64,000 bases of DNA from Flavobacterium aeripolare (GCF_013294025.1 NZ_JABSNL010000010.1:124001-188000); one strand, 5' to 3'; positions 34,227-43,149 are shown, counted from the stretch's first letter. A program made the numbers and translations. The notes: generated by a model not told the origin, from the letters alone.

Positions 34227-35705
34227 ATGAAAAAAAATATATATAAAATAGTAACCGCGACATTACTCTTTTCTTTGATTGCTACTTCATGTAGTGATGA
34301 ATTTGTAGATCGCGATCCCGTTTATTCAATAGATTCTGAGAATTATTTTAATTCTAAAACAGATTATGAAAATGCTTTAATTGCTGCTTACGATCCGTTA
34401 CAATCTACTTATGTAAATGTTTTGTTAGGCGAAATAGCATCAGACAACACCCTGGCAGGAGGGGAAAGTCAAACTGACGTAATAGGTTTTCAACAGGTAG
34501 ATGATATGATTCACACGCCCGTTAATAGCAATGTGCGAGATTTATGGAACTGGATGTTTGGGGGTGTTAGTAGAGCTAATTATATTCTTGAATTTCAAGA
34601 TAAAACCGACTTTGAAGGGAAGGCCCAAATTATTGCCGAAGCTCGTTTTTTAAGAGCTTACTATCATTTTGAACTTGTAAAATGGTTTGGAGCAATTCCT
34701 TTAAAAGGGGATGCTCGATTTAATATTGGAGACGAGAAAACAATAGCACGTTCACCAGTGGCCGATGTATATGCCTCAATAGAAGCTGATCTACTATTTT
34801 CTTCAGAGAATCTGGCTGCTGTGCCTTCGCAAAAAGGAAGAGCTACTAAAGGAGCAGCATTAGCTTTATTAGGTAAGGCATACTTATACCAAGATAATTT
34901 TGCAAAAGCTGCAACGACTTTGCAGTCACTAGTTACAGCAAAAAATTACTCATTAGTTACAGACTATAACAGCATATTTGAGGCTGAAGGAGAAAACGGA
35001 GCAGAATCTGTTTTTGAAGTACAATATACTGATGTTGAAGGAGCCGGTTTTGGTTGTTTACAATGTAGCGAAGGAAATGTAGCAGTAGGTTTTAGTGGAC
35101 CTCGTAACTATTCTGGAACGCTATTTACTTCTGGTTTTAGTTTTAATATACCTACCGCTAAAATTGTGAATGCATTTGAAGTAGGCGACAATCGTAAAGA
35201 CGTGGCTATCTTAGATATGAATGCGTGGGGATTAGCAACTGGTGCTACTTATGGTAAAGGATATGAAAATACAGGTTATTTTAATCGAAAATACATTCCT
35301 AGAAAAAGAAGTAGTACTGCTGCAGGTGATTTGAATTTAACAAACCCAAATAATTATAGAGCTATACGTTATGCTGATGTTTTATTGATGGCTGCAGAGG
35401 CGTACAATAGAGGAGGAATTGACGACGCTAAGGCAAGAGGTTTCTTGAATGAGGTTAGACGTCGTGCTTTTGGAGATACAAATCACGATATTACTGCTTC
35501 TGGAGCTGCCCTAACCGATTTTATTTGGGCTGAACGTAGAGTGGAGTTAGTAGGTGAGGGACACCGCTTCTTTGATTTGGTTAGAACCAAGAAAGCCGCA
35601 CAAGAAATCACTGGATTTACAGCTGGAAAAAACGAATTGTTCCCTATTCCAATTGAGGAAATTCAATTTTCTAATGGTAATTGGACACAAAACCCTGGAT
35701 ACTAA
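34227..35705 (+). CDS. susD: SusD-like glycan-binding lipoprotein (RagB/SusD)
   Basis: 492 residues, the usual size. A lipoprotein signal ends L-I-A-T-S-C, so Cys22 is lipidated and the protein sits on the outer-membrane surface as the lid of SusC. The N-terminal SusD region (S-E-N-Y-F-N-S-K-T-D-Y-E-N-A-L-I) and TPR-like helices (A-R-F-L-R-A-Y-Y-H-F-E-L-V-K-W-F-G) are visible, as is the closing segment with E-R-R-V-E-L-V-G-E-G-H-R-F-F-D-L-V-R, a hallmark of the family. It is translationally close to susC (11 bp) and to the next lipoprotein gene. Confidence 0.95.
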   Translation: MKKNIYKIVTATLLFSLIATSCSDEFVDRDPVYSIDSENYFNSKTDYENALIAAYDPLQSTYVNVLLGEIASDNTLAGGESQTDVIGFQQVDDMIHTPVNSNVRDLWNWMFGGVSRANYILEFQDKTDFEGKAQIIAEARFLRAYYHFELVKWFGAIPLKGDARFNIGDEKTIARSPVADVYASIEADLLFSSENLAAVPSQKGRATKGAALALLGKAYLYQDNFAKAATTLQSLVTAKNYSLVTDYNSIFEAEGENGAESVFEVQYTDVEGAGFGCLQCSEGNVAVGFSGPRNYSGTLFTSGFSFNIPTAKIVNAFEVGDNRKDVAILDMNAWGLATGATYGKGYENTGYFNRKYIPRKRSSTAAGDLNLTNPNNYRAIRYADVLLMAAEAYNRGGIDDAKARGFLNEVRRRAFGDTNHDITASGAALTDFIWAERRVELVGEGHRFFDLVRTKKAAQEITGFTAGKNELFPIPIEEIQFSNGNWTQNPGY

Positions 35706-35713
35706 TAAAAAAC

Positions 35714-37345
35714 ATGATCATGAAAAATATAAAATACATAACAAGTTTTATCGTGGCAGCGTTAGTTTTTAGTTGCACATCTGAGAATGATTTAATTGAC
35801 TTAGACACTCTTAGTGCACCTACAAATATATCGGCATTAACTACTGTAACGCAAGACAATACAGGATTGGTTACTTTTTTGCCACGTGGGGAAGGGGTGA
35901 CGCAGTACGAAATTTATTTTGGTGATGGTACCACAGAACCAGCTTACGTAGCTGCAGGTGCAACAGTAAACCATGTTTACAAAGAAGGAATCTATGATGC
36001 AAAAATAGTAGGTACTACGCTTAATGGTAAAAGAACTGAAGTAATTCAAAGTGTGGTTGTTTCTTTTAAGGCTCCTGAGAATTTAGTGGTGACAATAACA
36101 AATGATTTAGCTGTTTCAAAACAAGTTAATGTCACAGCAACAGCTGATTATGCGCTGTTTTATGATGTGTATTTTGGAGAAGCAGGAAAACCAGATCCTA
36201 TTGCAGCTAATAATGGAGAAACTTTGTCGTATACCTATGCTAATGCTGGTGTGTACACCATAAGAGTAGTCTCTAAGAGCGCTGCAATCAAAACCACAGA
36301 ATATAGTAAGGAATTTACCGTAACTGTAGTTAACAAACCATTTACTTCTGCAGCAACACCACCTAATAGACAGGCATCTGATGTTATTTCTATTTATGGA
36401 TCTAAATATACTGCTGTTGCAGGAACAAATTATTTTCCTGATTGGGGACAAGGTGGACAAGGAAGCAGCTGGTCTGAATTTGATTTAAACGGCGACAAAA
36501 TGCTGAATTATATTAAATTAAGCTATCAAGGAATTGCCTTAGCTGATAATACAACAATTGATGTTTCTGGAATGGAATTCATCCACATGGATGTTTGGAC
36601 AGCAGATTTAGAAAAAATTGAAACTTCGTTAATCAGTAAAATTAGTGGTGAAAAACCAGTAGTAAAGAGCTTAGTTGCAAATCAATGGAATAGCATTGAT
36701 ATTCCTATTTCGGCATTTACGAGTCAAGGTATGACAGTTGCAGATATTATTCAGTTAAAGTTTGTGGGAACACCATGGGCTACAGGTAGTGTGTTTATTG
36801 ACAATATCTATTTTTATAAAAGTCCTGCTTCATTAATTGAATTGCCTCTTGATTTTGAGTCTACATCATTGACGTATCCTTGGACTGGCTTTGGTTCTGC
36901 TAGCTTTTCAGCTATTCCAGTTTCAGTGATTACTAATCCTGATAAGTCAGGAACTAATCTATCTAATAAAGTCGTTAAAGTTGAAAAAACTGATGGAGCG
37001 CAGGTATGGGCTGGAGTAAGCTTAGATTTAGATAAAAAAATAGATTTTAGTAAAGGTAGCAAGGTAAAAGTTGCCGTGTGGTCTCCTAAAGTGGGTGCAA
37101 CAATTCTATTTAAAACAGAGGTTTCAACTTCTCCTAAAGATGGGAATGGGAATCCAACAGTTTTTGTAGAAGTGCAGAGTCAGACTACAGTAGCTAATGC
37201 GTGGGAAGTCCTAACTTTTGATTTGACGAGCTCAGCTGCATTTAGTACTGCTAATGCTTATGATCGTGTCATTTTATTTCCAGATTTTAATGTAGCTGGT
37301 ACAGGAACGACTTACTATTTTGACGACATAAAACAAGCTAATTAA
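35714..37345 (+). CDS. PKD-like surface glycan-binding lipoprotein (SusE-position)
   Basis: About 543 residues from ATG 35714 (a further ATG at 35720 is equally good; the frame also runs back to a TTG inside susD, rejected). A lipobox A-L-V-F-S-C follows the short signal, with Cys17-19 lipidated depending on the start. Two PKD/Ig-like repeats cover about 35-205 (Y-E-I-Y-F-G-D-G-T-T, Y-D-V-Y-F-G-E-A-G-K), then a long beta-sandwich resembling a carbohydrate-binding module (Y-I-K-L-S-Y-Q-G-I-A, V-F-I-D-N-I-Y-F-Y-K). A second similar sandwich (about 380-540) ends Y-F-D-D-I-K-Q-A-N. It probably captures beta-glucan at the surface for the SusCD pair. The ligand is inferred from context. Confidence 0.82.
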   Translation: MIMKNIKYITSFIVAALVFSCTSENDLIDLDTLSAPTNISALTTVTQDNTGLVTFLPRGEGVTQYEIYFGDGTTEPAYVAAGATVNHVYKEGIYDAKIVGTTLNGKRTEVIQSVVVSFKAPENLVVTITNDLAVSKQVNVTATADYALFYDVYFGEAGKPDPIAANNGETLSYTYANAGVYTIRVVSKSAAIKTTEYSKEFTVTVVNKPFTSAATPPNRQASDVISIYGSKYTAVAGTNYFPDWGQGGQGSSWSEFDLNGDKMLNYIKLSYQGIALADNTTIDVSGMEFIHMDVWTADLEKIETSLISKISGEKPVVKSLVANQWNSIDIPISAFTSQGMTVADIIQLKFVGTPWATGSVFIDNIYFYKSPASLIELPLDFESTSLTYPWTGFGSASFSAIPVSVITNPDKSGTNLSNKVVKVEKTDGAQVWAGVSLDLDKKIDFSKGSKVKVAVWSPKVGATILFKTEVSTSPKDGNGNPTVFVEVQSQTTVANAWEVLTFDLTSSAAFSTANAYDRVILFPDFNVAGTGTTYYFDDIKQAN

Positions 37346-37356
37346 AAATATACAAG

Positions 37357-39009
37357 ATGAAAAATATAGTAATAAATACAATTGCCATTTTTACACTTCT
37401 TTTAATGGTCAATTGTTCGAAAGACGATTATAGCTTTGGAGACTTAACAGCTCCATCAAACATTGAAGTAGCGTATGAAATAATTGGTGCTACGGCGGCA
37501 ACTCCTGATGGAGACGGTACAGGAATGGTCAAATTTACGGTTAAAGCCGATAATGCTATTTCGTACAAATTTAATTTCACTGATGGTAGCTCTGAAAGTG
37601 TGCCAAGTGGTGTATATGAAAAACGATTTACAAAAGTAGGAGTTAATACGTACACTGTTACTGTACTTGCTTCAGGGAAAGGTGGTTTAACTTCGAATAC
37701 TACTGTTGACGTAAAAGTGTTAAGCACCTTTAGTGATGATGAAGCAGTACAACTATTAACGGGAGGTACCGCTAAAAAATGGTATTTCTCTGCCTCTGAG
37801 GTAGGACACTTAGGTGTAGGTCCAAACAATGCTAACGCAGATCAAAATTATTTTGGGTTTTACTATCAAGCAACAGCTTTTGAAAAAGCAGGAGCAGCAA
37901 GTAGTAGTTGCTTGTATGATAATGTACTGACATTCTCAAATGTAAATGGAGATTTAAAATACAACTTAGATAATGGTGGAAAAACATTTTTTAACGCCGC
38001 TTTCTTAGGTGTTGCTGGTGGTTTAGGTAGCGATGATTCTTGTTTAAATTACACTGCTACTGGTACAAAATCAGTTTCATTAAGCCCATCGGCCTCTTTT
38101 GTAACTAAGAATCCAAATGCAGCGACACAAACAAGAGGTACATTAATGACAATTGCTGACGGCGGATTTATGGGGTACTATATAGGTCAAAGTACATATG
38201 AAATTCTATCACTAACAGAAAATAGAATGGTAGTACGAGCTGCGATGGGTAATGATCCAAGTTTAGTGTGGTACCATACATTTACAACTACAAAGCCATT
38301 TCAAGCTGCTCCAACAGCTGATTATACTAAGTTGGTTTTCTCTGATGAATTCAATACTGACGGTGCTCCTGATACTTCAAAATGGGGATACGATTTAGGT
38401 ACTGGTGAAAATGGTTGGGGGAACGCTGAGGAGCAAACCTATACTAATGCTGCTGATAATGTGATTGTTTCTGGCGGAAGCTTGAAAATTACAGCTAAAA
38501 AAGTAGGCACAGGCTATACTTCAGCTAGACTGAAGTCAGAAAATAAGTTTGAATTTACATATGGTAAAATCGAAATAAAAGCAAAGTTAACAACGGGTAA
38601 TGGTACCTGGCCAGCTTTATGGATGCTTGGAGAGGATTATGCTACAAACACTTGGCCAGGTTGTGGCGAGATTGACATCATGGAATATAAAGGCAGCCAG
38701 CCTACAACGATCTATGGTACTTTACATTACCCTGGTAATTCAGCAGGTAATGGGAATGGTGGTTCTACTACGATTGCTAATGCAGCAACTCAATTTCATG
38801 TTTACAAAGCAATATGGAGCCCTGCCTCGGTAAAGCTATATGTTGATGATGTGTTGTTTCATACGGTTGCAAATACAGCTACGTTACCCTTCAATAAAGA
38901 TTTTTTCTTGATTATGAATGTGGCAATGGGAGGCACATTTGGAGGAGCAATTGATAGCGGATTTACACAATCATCTATGGAAGTAGATTACATTAGAGTG
39001 TATCAATAA
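37357..39009 (+). CDS. PKD-like/GH16 fusion lipoprotein, surface beta-glucanase
   Basis: 550 residues. A lipobox L-L-M-V-N-C places lipidated Cys20, then a PKD-like domain (about 32-125) resembling the one in the preceding gene, an uncharacterised beta-rich domain (about 130-310), and a C-terminal GH16 domain (about 325-550). The catalytic motif GEIDIMEY carries Glu438, Asp440 and Glu443, matching the E-x-D-x-x-E signature of laminarinases and related endo-beta-glucanases. It probably cuts polymer at the cell surface while its N-terminal domains hold substrate. It is followed by a hairpin, so GH3 and the second GH16 may have lower or separate expression. Confidence 0.92.
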   Translation: MKNIVINTIAIFTLLLMVNCSKDDYSFGDLTAPSNIEVAYEIIGATAATPDGDGTGMVKFTVKADNAISYKFNFTDGSSESVPSGVYEKRFTKVGVNTYTVTVLASGKGGLTSNTTVDVKVLSTFSDDEAVQLLTGGTAKKWYFSASEVGHLGVGPNNANADQNYFGFYYQATAFEKAGAASSSCLYDNVLTFSNVNGDLKYNLDNGGKTFFNAAFLGVAGGLGSDDSCLNYTATGTKSVSLSPSASFVTKNPNAATQTRGTLMTIADGGFMGYYIGQSTYEILSLTENRMVVRAAMGNDPSLVWYHTFTTTKPFQAAPTADYTKLVFSDEFNTDGAPDTSKWGYDLGTGENGWGNAEEQTYTNAADNVIVSGGSLKITAKKVGTGYTSARLKSENKFEFTYGKIEIKAKLTTGNGTWPALWMLGEDYATNTWPGCGEIDIMEYKGSQPTTIYGTLHYPGNSAGNGNGGSTTIANAATQFHVYKAIWSPASVKLYVDDVLFHTVANTATLPFNKDFFLIMNVAMGGTFGGAIDSGFTQSSMEVDYIRVYQ

Positions 39010-39020
39010 ATAAAATAAAT

Positions 39021-39050
39021 AGTAAAGGTCGGTTCCGCCGGCCTTTTACT
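39021..39050 (+). terminator. Hairpin between the GH16 fusion and GH3 genes
   Basis: AGTAAAGGTCGG / CCGGCCTTTTACT with a short loop, G+C-rich at its tip, forms a likely attenuator or terminator within the operon. There is no long T-run, so read-through is likely. Confidence 0.55.
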
Positions 39051-39071
39051 TATAAATCATAAAAGGAGCAA

Positions 39072-41375
39072 ATGAGAAATACTATTTTATTTACGTCATT
39101 AACATTGTCAGCTGTGCTATTTTTTGGCTGTAGCCAAAAAGTAATTGCCCCTATGACAGCAATTTCTGCAACGAGTATGCTAGACAAAAAAGTAGATTCA
39201 GTTTTAAAACTAATGACACTAGAAGAAAAAGTAGGTCAGTTAAATCAATACAATGGTTTTTGGGAAATCACTGGGCCTACGCCAAAGGAAGGACAGGCTG
39301 CTAAGAAATACAACGATCTAAAAAAAGGTCTAGTAGGTTCTATGCTGAATGTAAAAGGGGTTAAAGATGTTAAGGCACTACAAAAAATAGCTGTAGAAGA
39401 AACGCGTCTTGGCATTCCATTAATCTTTGGTTTTGACGTTATTCACGGCTATAAAACAATTAGTCCTATTCCTTTAGCCGAAGCGGCAAGTTGGGATCTA
39501 GAGGCGATTAAAAAATCAGCTGAAATTGCTGCAGAGGAGGCTTCTGCGGTAGGATTAAACTGGACTTTTGCACCTATGGTTGATGTTGCTCGAGATGCGA
39601 GATGGGGTAGAGTAATGGAAGGTGCTGGTGAAGATCCTTTTTTAGGCAGTAAAATTGCAGTAGCGAGAGTACAAGGCTTTCAAGGTGATGATTTAGCAGC
39701 TAGAAATACGATACTAGCTTGTGCTAAACATTTTGCAGGGTATGCTTTTGCAGAGGCTGGTAGAGATTATAATACGGTAGATGTAAGCGAATCAGTATTG
39801 CAAAATATCATACTACCTCCTTTTAAAGCCGCCGCCGATGCAGGAGTACGTACTTTTATGAATTCGTTTAACGAATTAAATGGAGTTCCTGCAACCGGAA
39901 GCAAATACTTGCAGAGGGATATTTTAAAAGGAGATTGGAAATTTGATGGATTCATCGTTTCTGATTGGGGCTCTATTAATGAAATGATTGCTCACGGTTT
40001 TGCAAAGGACAGTAAGCAAGCTGCAGAAATTGCCATAAATGCAGGATCAGATATGGATATGGAATCGAGCGCTTATGTTGAACATTTAGTGGCATTAGTT
40101 CAAGAAGGTAAAGTAGAGCAGCGCTTAATAGACGATGCTGCAAGACGTATTTTGAAAGTGAAATTTGAATTGGGTTTGTTTGACAATCCATACAAATACT
40201 GCGATGAGGTTTACGAAAAAGAAACAGTAGGAAAAGCAGCTTTTCAAGAGGCAGTTTTAGATATGGCCAAAAAGTCTATTGTGCTATTAAAGAACGAAAA
40301 GGAGCTATTGCCTTTGAAGAAATCAGGGCAAAAGATCACTATCATAGGTGCACTAGCAAATGATAAAACAAGTCCTTTAGGTAGCTGGCGAATCGCTGCA
40401 GATGACAATACAGCTGTCTCAGTCCTTGAAGGGATGAACATGTATAAAGGCAACCAAATCACCTATAGAAAAGGGGCTGATGTTGCTACAGGTAGAACGC
40501 AGTTTGTGTGGGAAACTAAAATCAATGAAGATGATAAAAGCGAATTTGCTGCTGCTGTTGCAGCTGCAAAAGATGCTGATGTTGTTGTAATGGTATTAGG
40601 GGAGCATGGTCTACAATCAGGTGAGGGTAGAAGTAGAACTGATTTGGGCTTACCGGGTGTACAGCAAGAATTACTTGAGGAAGTTTATAAGGTAAATAAA
40701 AACATAGTTTTAGTTTTAAACAATGGTCGCCCCCTGACTATTCCATGGGCTGCTGACACAATCCCAGCAATTGTAGAAGCATGGCAATTAGGGACGCAAA
40801 GTGGTAACGCAATCGCTCAAGTTTTATATGGCGATTATAACCCTAGTGGTAAATTACCAATGACTTTTCCTAGAAATGTAGGGCAGTTGCCTATGTATTA
40901 CAATTACAAAAATACAGGAAGACCAATCATGAACGAGCCAGAAAGTGTTTTTTGGTCCCATTATATTGATGAGAAAAATACGCCTCAATTTGCATTCGGA
41001 TATGGGTTGAGCTATAGTAAATTTGAATATTCTAATCTTGAGTTAAGCAGTGACACATTTGCTAAAAGCGGAAAAATAAAAGTGACCGTGCAAGTAAAAA
41101 ACACAAGTAAAGTGGCTGGAAAAGAAGTGGTACAATTGTATATTAGAGACATTATAGGAAGCGTTACTCGTCCCGTAAAAGAATTGAAAGGATTTGAAAT
41201 GGTCGAATTAAAAGCTGGAGAAATGAAGGAAGTAAGTTTCCAAATTGACCAGAAAACGATTGCTTATTACACTGCAAATAATATTTGGGAAACTGAGGCA
41301 GGTGATTTCAATGTTTTTATTGGAGGTAGCTCTGATAAAACATTAGAAGCAAATTTTACTTTTACAAATAAATAA
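39072..41375 (+). CDS. bglX: GH3 beta-glucosidase, lipoprotein
   Basis: 767 residues, the size of BglX-type GH3. A signal ending L-F-F-G-C predicts lipidated Cys20, so the enzyme faces the periplasm or surface. The N-terminal TIM-barrel has V-D-V-A-R-D-A-R-W-G-R and the nucleophile Asp298 in I-V-S-D-W-G-S. The alpha/beta sandwich has M-V-L-G-E-H-G-L-Q-S-G-E-G-R-S, which supplies the acid/base region, and a C-terminal fibronectin-III-like domain is present. It releases glucose from laminari-oligosaccharides imported by SusCD. AAAGGAG upstream of the ATG is an unusually good Shine-Dalgarno for this genome. Confidence 0.93.
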   Translation: MRNTILFTSLTLSAVLFFGCSQKVIAPMTAISATSMLDKKVDSVLKLMTLEEKVGQLNQYNGFWEITGPTPKEGQAAKKYNDLKKGLVGSMLNVKGVKDVKALQKIAVEETRLGIPLIFGFDVIHGYKTISPIPLAEAASWDLEAIKKSAEIAAEEASAVGLNWTFAPMVDVARDARWGRVMEGAGEDPFLGSKIAVARVQGFQGDDLAARNTILACAKHFAGYAFAEAGRDYNTVDVSESVLQNIILPPFKAAADAGVRTFMNSFNELNGVPATGSKYLQRDILKGDWKFDGFIVSDWGSINEMIAHGFAKDSKQAAEIAINAGSDMDMESSAYVEHLVALVQEGKVEQRLIDDAARRILKVKFELGLFDNPYKYCDEVYEKETVGKAAFQEAVLDMAKKSIVLLKNEKELLPLKKSGQKITIIGALANDKTSPLGSWRIAADDNTAVSVLEGMNMYKGNQITYRKGADVATGRTQFVWETKINEDDKSEFAAAVAAAKDADVVVMVLGEHGLQSGEGRSRTDLGLPGVQQELLEEVYKVNKNIVLVLNNGRPLTIPWAADTIPAIVEAWQLGTQSGNAIAQVLYGDYNPSGKLPMTFPRNVGQLPMYYNYKNTGRPIMNEPESVFWSHYIDEKNTPQFAFGYGLSYSKFEYSNLELSSDTFAKSGKIKVTVQVKNTSKVAGKEVVQLYIRDIIGSVTRPVKELKGFEMVELKAGEMKEVSFQIDQKTIAYYTANNIWETEAGDFNVFIGGSSDKTLEANFTFTNK

Positions 41376-41379
41376 TCTG

Positions 41380-42135
41380 ATGAAAAATACAATACTATTA
41401 TTGCTAGTTAGTACGGTGTGTTTTGCACAGCAAGGTACGAGAAAATTAGTATGGGAAGAAAATTTCAACGATAAGGAACTAAGCGATAAAATATGGAACT
41501 TTGAACTAGGAGATGGTTGCCCCAATTGTGGTTGGGGCAATAATGAAAGGCAACTTTATACTAAGGAGAACCATGTTATGAAAGAGGGAAAATTAGTAAT
41601 TACTGCAAAAAAGGAAGCTGATAATTATACGTCAACGCGTATAACAACTAAGGGAAAGAAAGAATTTAAATATGGTTACTTTGAGTCTAGAGCTAAACTA
41701 CCGCTAGGAAAAGGTATTTGGCCTGCGTTCTGGATGTTAGGTTCAAATATTGACGCTGTGGGTTGGCCCAAATGCGGCGAAATTGATATTTTGGAATATG
41801 TAGGTAAGGAGAGAAATACCGTTTTTAATTCTTTACATACTCAGGCAAGTCACGGTAATACTATTAATACTAAAAAAACAGAAATTAAGGGAATTGAATC
41901 TGGATTTCATGTATATGCAGTTGACTGGACTAAGGATCACATCGACTTTTTTGTAGATGGTCAATTAATGTACCGTTTCAATCCTGAGGATAAAAATGAG
42001 GCTACGTGGCCTTTTAACCAGCCATTTTACTTTTTAATTAATATGGCAATAGGTGGCAACTTTGGTGGTCCCAATGTAGACGACACAATATTTCCTCAAA
42101 ATTTTGAAATTGATTACATTAAAGTGTATCAATAA
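41380..42135 (+). CDS. Secreted GH16 endo-beta-glucanase (laminarinase type)
   Basis: 251 residues: a 17-residue signal peptide (M-K-N-T-I-L-L-L-L-V-S-T-V-C-F-A-Q) and a single GH16 domain with GEIDILEY containing Glu134, Asp136 and Glu139. It starts 5 bp after GH3 and is clearly its operon partner. With no lipobox and no sorting domain it is expected to be periplasmic or released, in contrast to the lipid-anchored GH16 upstream. Having two GH16 enzymes in one locus suggests division of labour between polymer and oligosaccharide. Confidence 0.93.
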   Translation: MKNTILLLLVSTVCFAQQGTRKLVWEENFNDKELSDKIWNFELGDGCPNCGWGNNERQLYTKENHVMKEGKLVITAKKEADNYTSTRITTKGKKEFKYGYFESRAKLPLGKGIWPAFWMLGSNIDAVGWPKCGEIDILEYVGKERNTVFNSLHTQASHGNTINTKKTEIKGIESGFHVYAVDWTKDHIDFFVDGQLMYRFNPEDKNEATWPFNQPFYFLINMAIGGNFGGPNVDDTIFPQNFEIDYIKVYQ

Positions 42136-42158
42136 ATAGCTATTTATATAGTGAAAAG

Positions 42159-42213
42159 TAACATTTGTACCCCTAAACGCTGTTTTACATACGGTTAAGT
42201 GGTACAAATGTTA
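42159..42213. repeat. 13-bp perfect inverted repeat with partly paired spacer, end of the PUL
   Basis: TAACATTTGTACC (42159-42171) and GGTACAAATGTTA (42201-42213) pair perfectly. The spacer continues the stem with CCTAAACG against CGGTTAAG (about 6 of 8), leaving a 12-nt loop. It lies 24 bp after the last PUL gene and before the sigma-factor promoter. It could be a terminator, a transcript-end stabiliser or an operator. Confidence 0.55.
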
Positions 42214-42229
42214 AATTTTCTTAATTTTA

Positions 42230-42262
42230 TTTGCTGGTTAAAAAAAATAATCACTATTTTTG
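42230..42262 (+). promoter_or_regulatory. Promoter of the sigma-factor gene
   Basis: TTTG at 42230-42233 and TATTTTTG at 42255-42262 are separated by 21 bp, fitting both consensus elements. The predicted leader is about 87 nt, longer than for other genes in the window. Confidence 0.65.
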
Positions 42263-42355
42263 AATCCGATACTAACCATAAATCAATAGAAGCCTATATC
42301 ATAACATTACTTTTTTACTGGAAATTATTCCAATTTTAATAAGAAATTAATAAGT

Positions 42356-42946
42356 ATGACTATGGCTACTTTAGAACTCCCTGATGGATTATTGGTTCAA
42401 AACTATATTGCAGGAAACGAAAACTCTTTAGCAATATTAATTAAAAGACACGAATCTCGTATTTACGGATTTATATACTCCAAAGTGTCTGATAGAGATA
42501 TATCCAATGATATTTTTCAAGATACCTTTATTAAAGTCATTAAGACCTTAAAATCGAACGCTTACAATGAAGAAGGTAAATTTTTACCTTGGGTAATGCG
42601 TATCGCGCACAATCTTATCATCGATCACTTTAGAAGAAATAAAAAAATGCCATTGTATAGAGAGACTGAAGAGTTTTCTATATTTTCTATAATGTCTGAT
42701 GATTCTCTTACAATCGAAAACAAAATAATTGCTGAACAAGTAGAGGTAGATGTGCGAAGGTTGCTAGAAGAACTACCTGTGGACCAGAAAGAAGTTTTGG
42801 TTATGCGCATGTATCAAGACATGAGTTTTAAAGAAATTTCAGAGGTAACGGGAGTAAGTATAAACACATCACTAGGAAGAATGCGCTATGCCTTAATGAA
42901 TTTAAGAAAGGTAATTGATAAGCATCAAATTGTTTTGACTAACTAA
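42356..42946 (+). CDS. RNA polymerase sigma-70 factor, ECF type
   Basis: 196 residues. Sigma region 2 (about 20-95, F-I-Y-S-K-V-S-D-R-D-I-S-N-D-I-F-Q-D-T-F) includes the W-V-M-R-I-A-H-N-L-I-I-D core-binding and -10 region, and sigma region 4 (about 135-190) contains L-P-V-D-Q-K-E-V-L-V-M-R and the F-K-E-I-S-E-V-T-G-V-S helix-turn-helix. The absence of regions 1 and 3 marks it as group 4. No anti-sigma gene of the FecR type follows; a 47-aa protein does. An ATG two codons inside (42362) is an equal start. Its regulon is unknown. Confidence 0.92.
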   Translation: MTMATLELPDGLLVQNYIAGNENSLAILIKRHESRIYGFIYSKVSDRDISNDIFQDTFIKVIKTLKSNAYNEEGKFLPWVMRIAHNLIIDHFRRNKKMPLYRETEEFSIFSIMSDDSLTIENKIIAEQVEVDVRRLLEELPVDQKEVLVMRMYQDMSFKEISEVTGVSINTSLGRMRYALMNLRKVIDKHQIVLTN

Positions 42947-42997
42947 CAATATAAGATATAATTGCTCGTTGTTATAGTATTAAAATACCTTAATGAC

Positions 42998-43141
42998 ATG
43001 GCAAAAATTTACTCTAAAAAATCATTGACTTCTATTGCAATGAAACCTGAGAAAGAAGTAGTTTCTTTTTTATTAAATTATTCTAAAGCGTTGCATGTTT
43101 TGAAAACGAATCAAAGTCTTTTCGAAATTAACGCTAACTAG
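42998..43141 (+). CDS. Conserved-looking 47-aa small protein downstream of the sigma factor
   Basis: ATG 42998 opens a 48-codon frame ending TAG 43139-43141, too short for ordinary gene finders. It begins M-A-K-I-Y-S-K-K-S-L-T-S-I-A-M-K-P and ends L-F-E-I-N-A-N. It has a basic N-terminus and an amphipathic centre (V-V-S-F-L-L-N-Y-S-K-A-L). I recall similar short proteins beginning with a K-I-Y-S-K-K-S-L-T-S-I segment in other Flavobacteria, so it is likely real. It lies 51 bp after the sigma-factor stop and before a terminator, so it is probably co-transcribed. Role unknown; a sigma-factor partner is one possibility. Confidence 0.65.
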   Translation: MAKIYSKKSLTSIAMKPEKEVVSFLLNYSKALHVLKTNQSLFEINAN

Positions 43142-43149
43142 AAAAAAAA

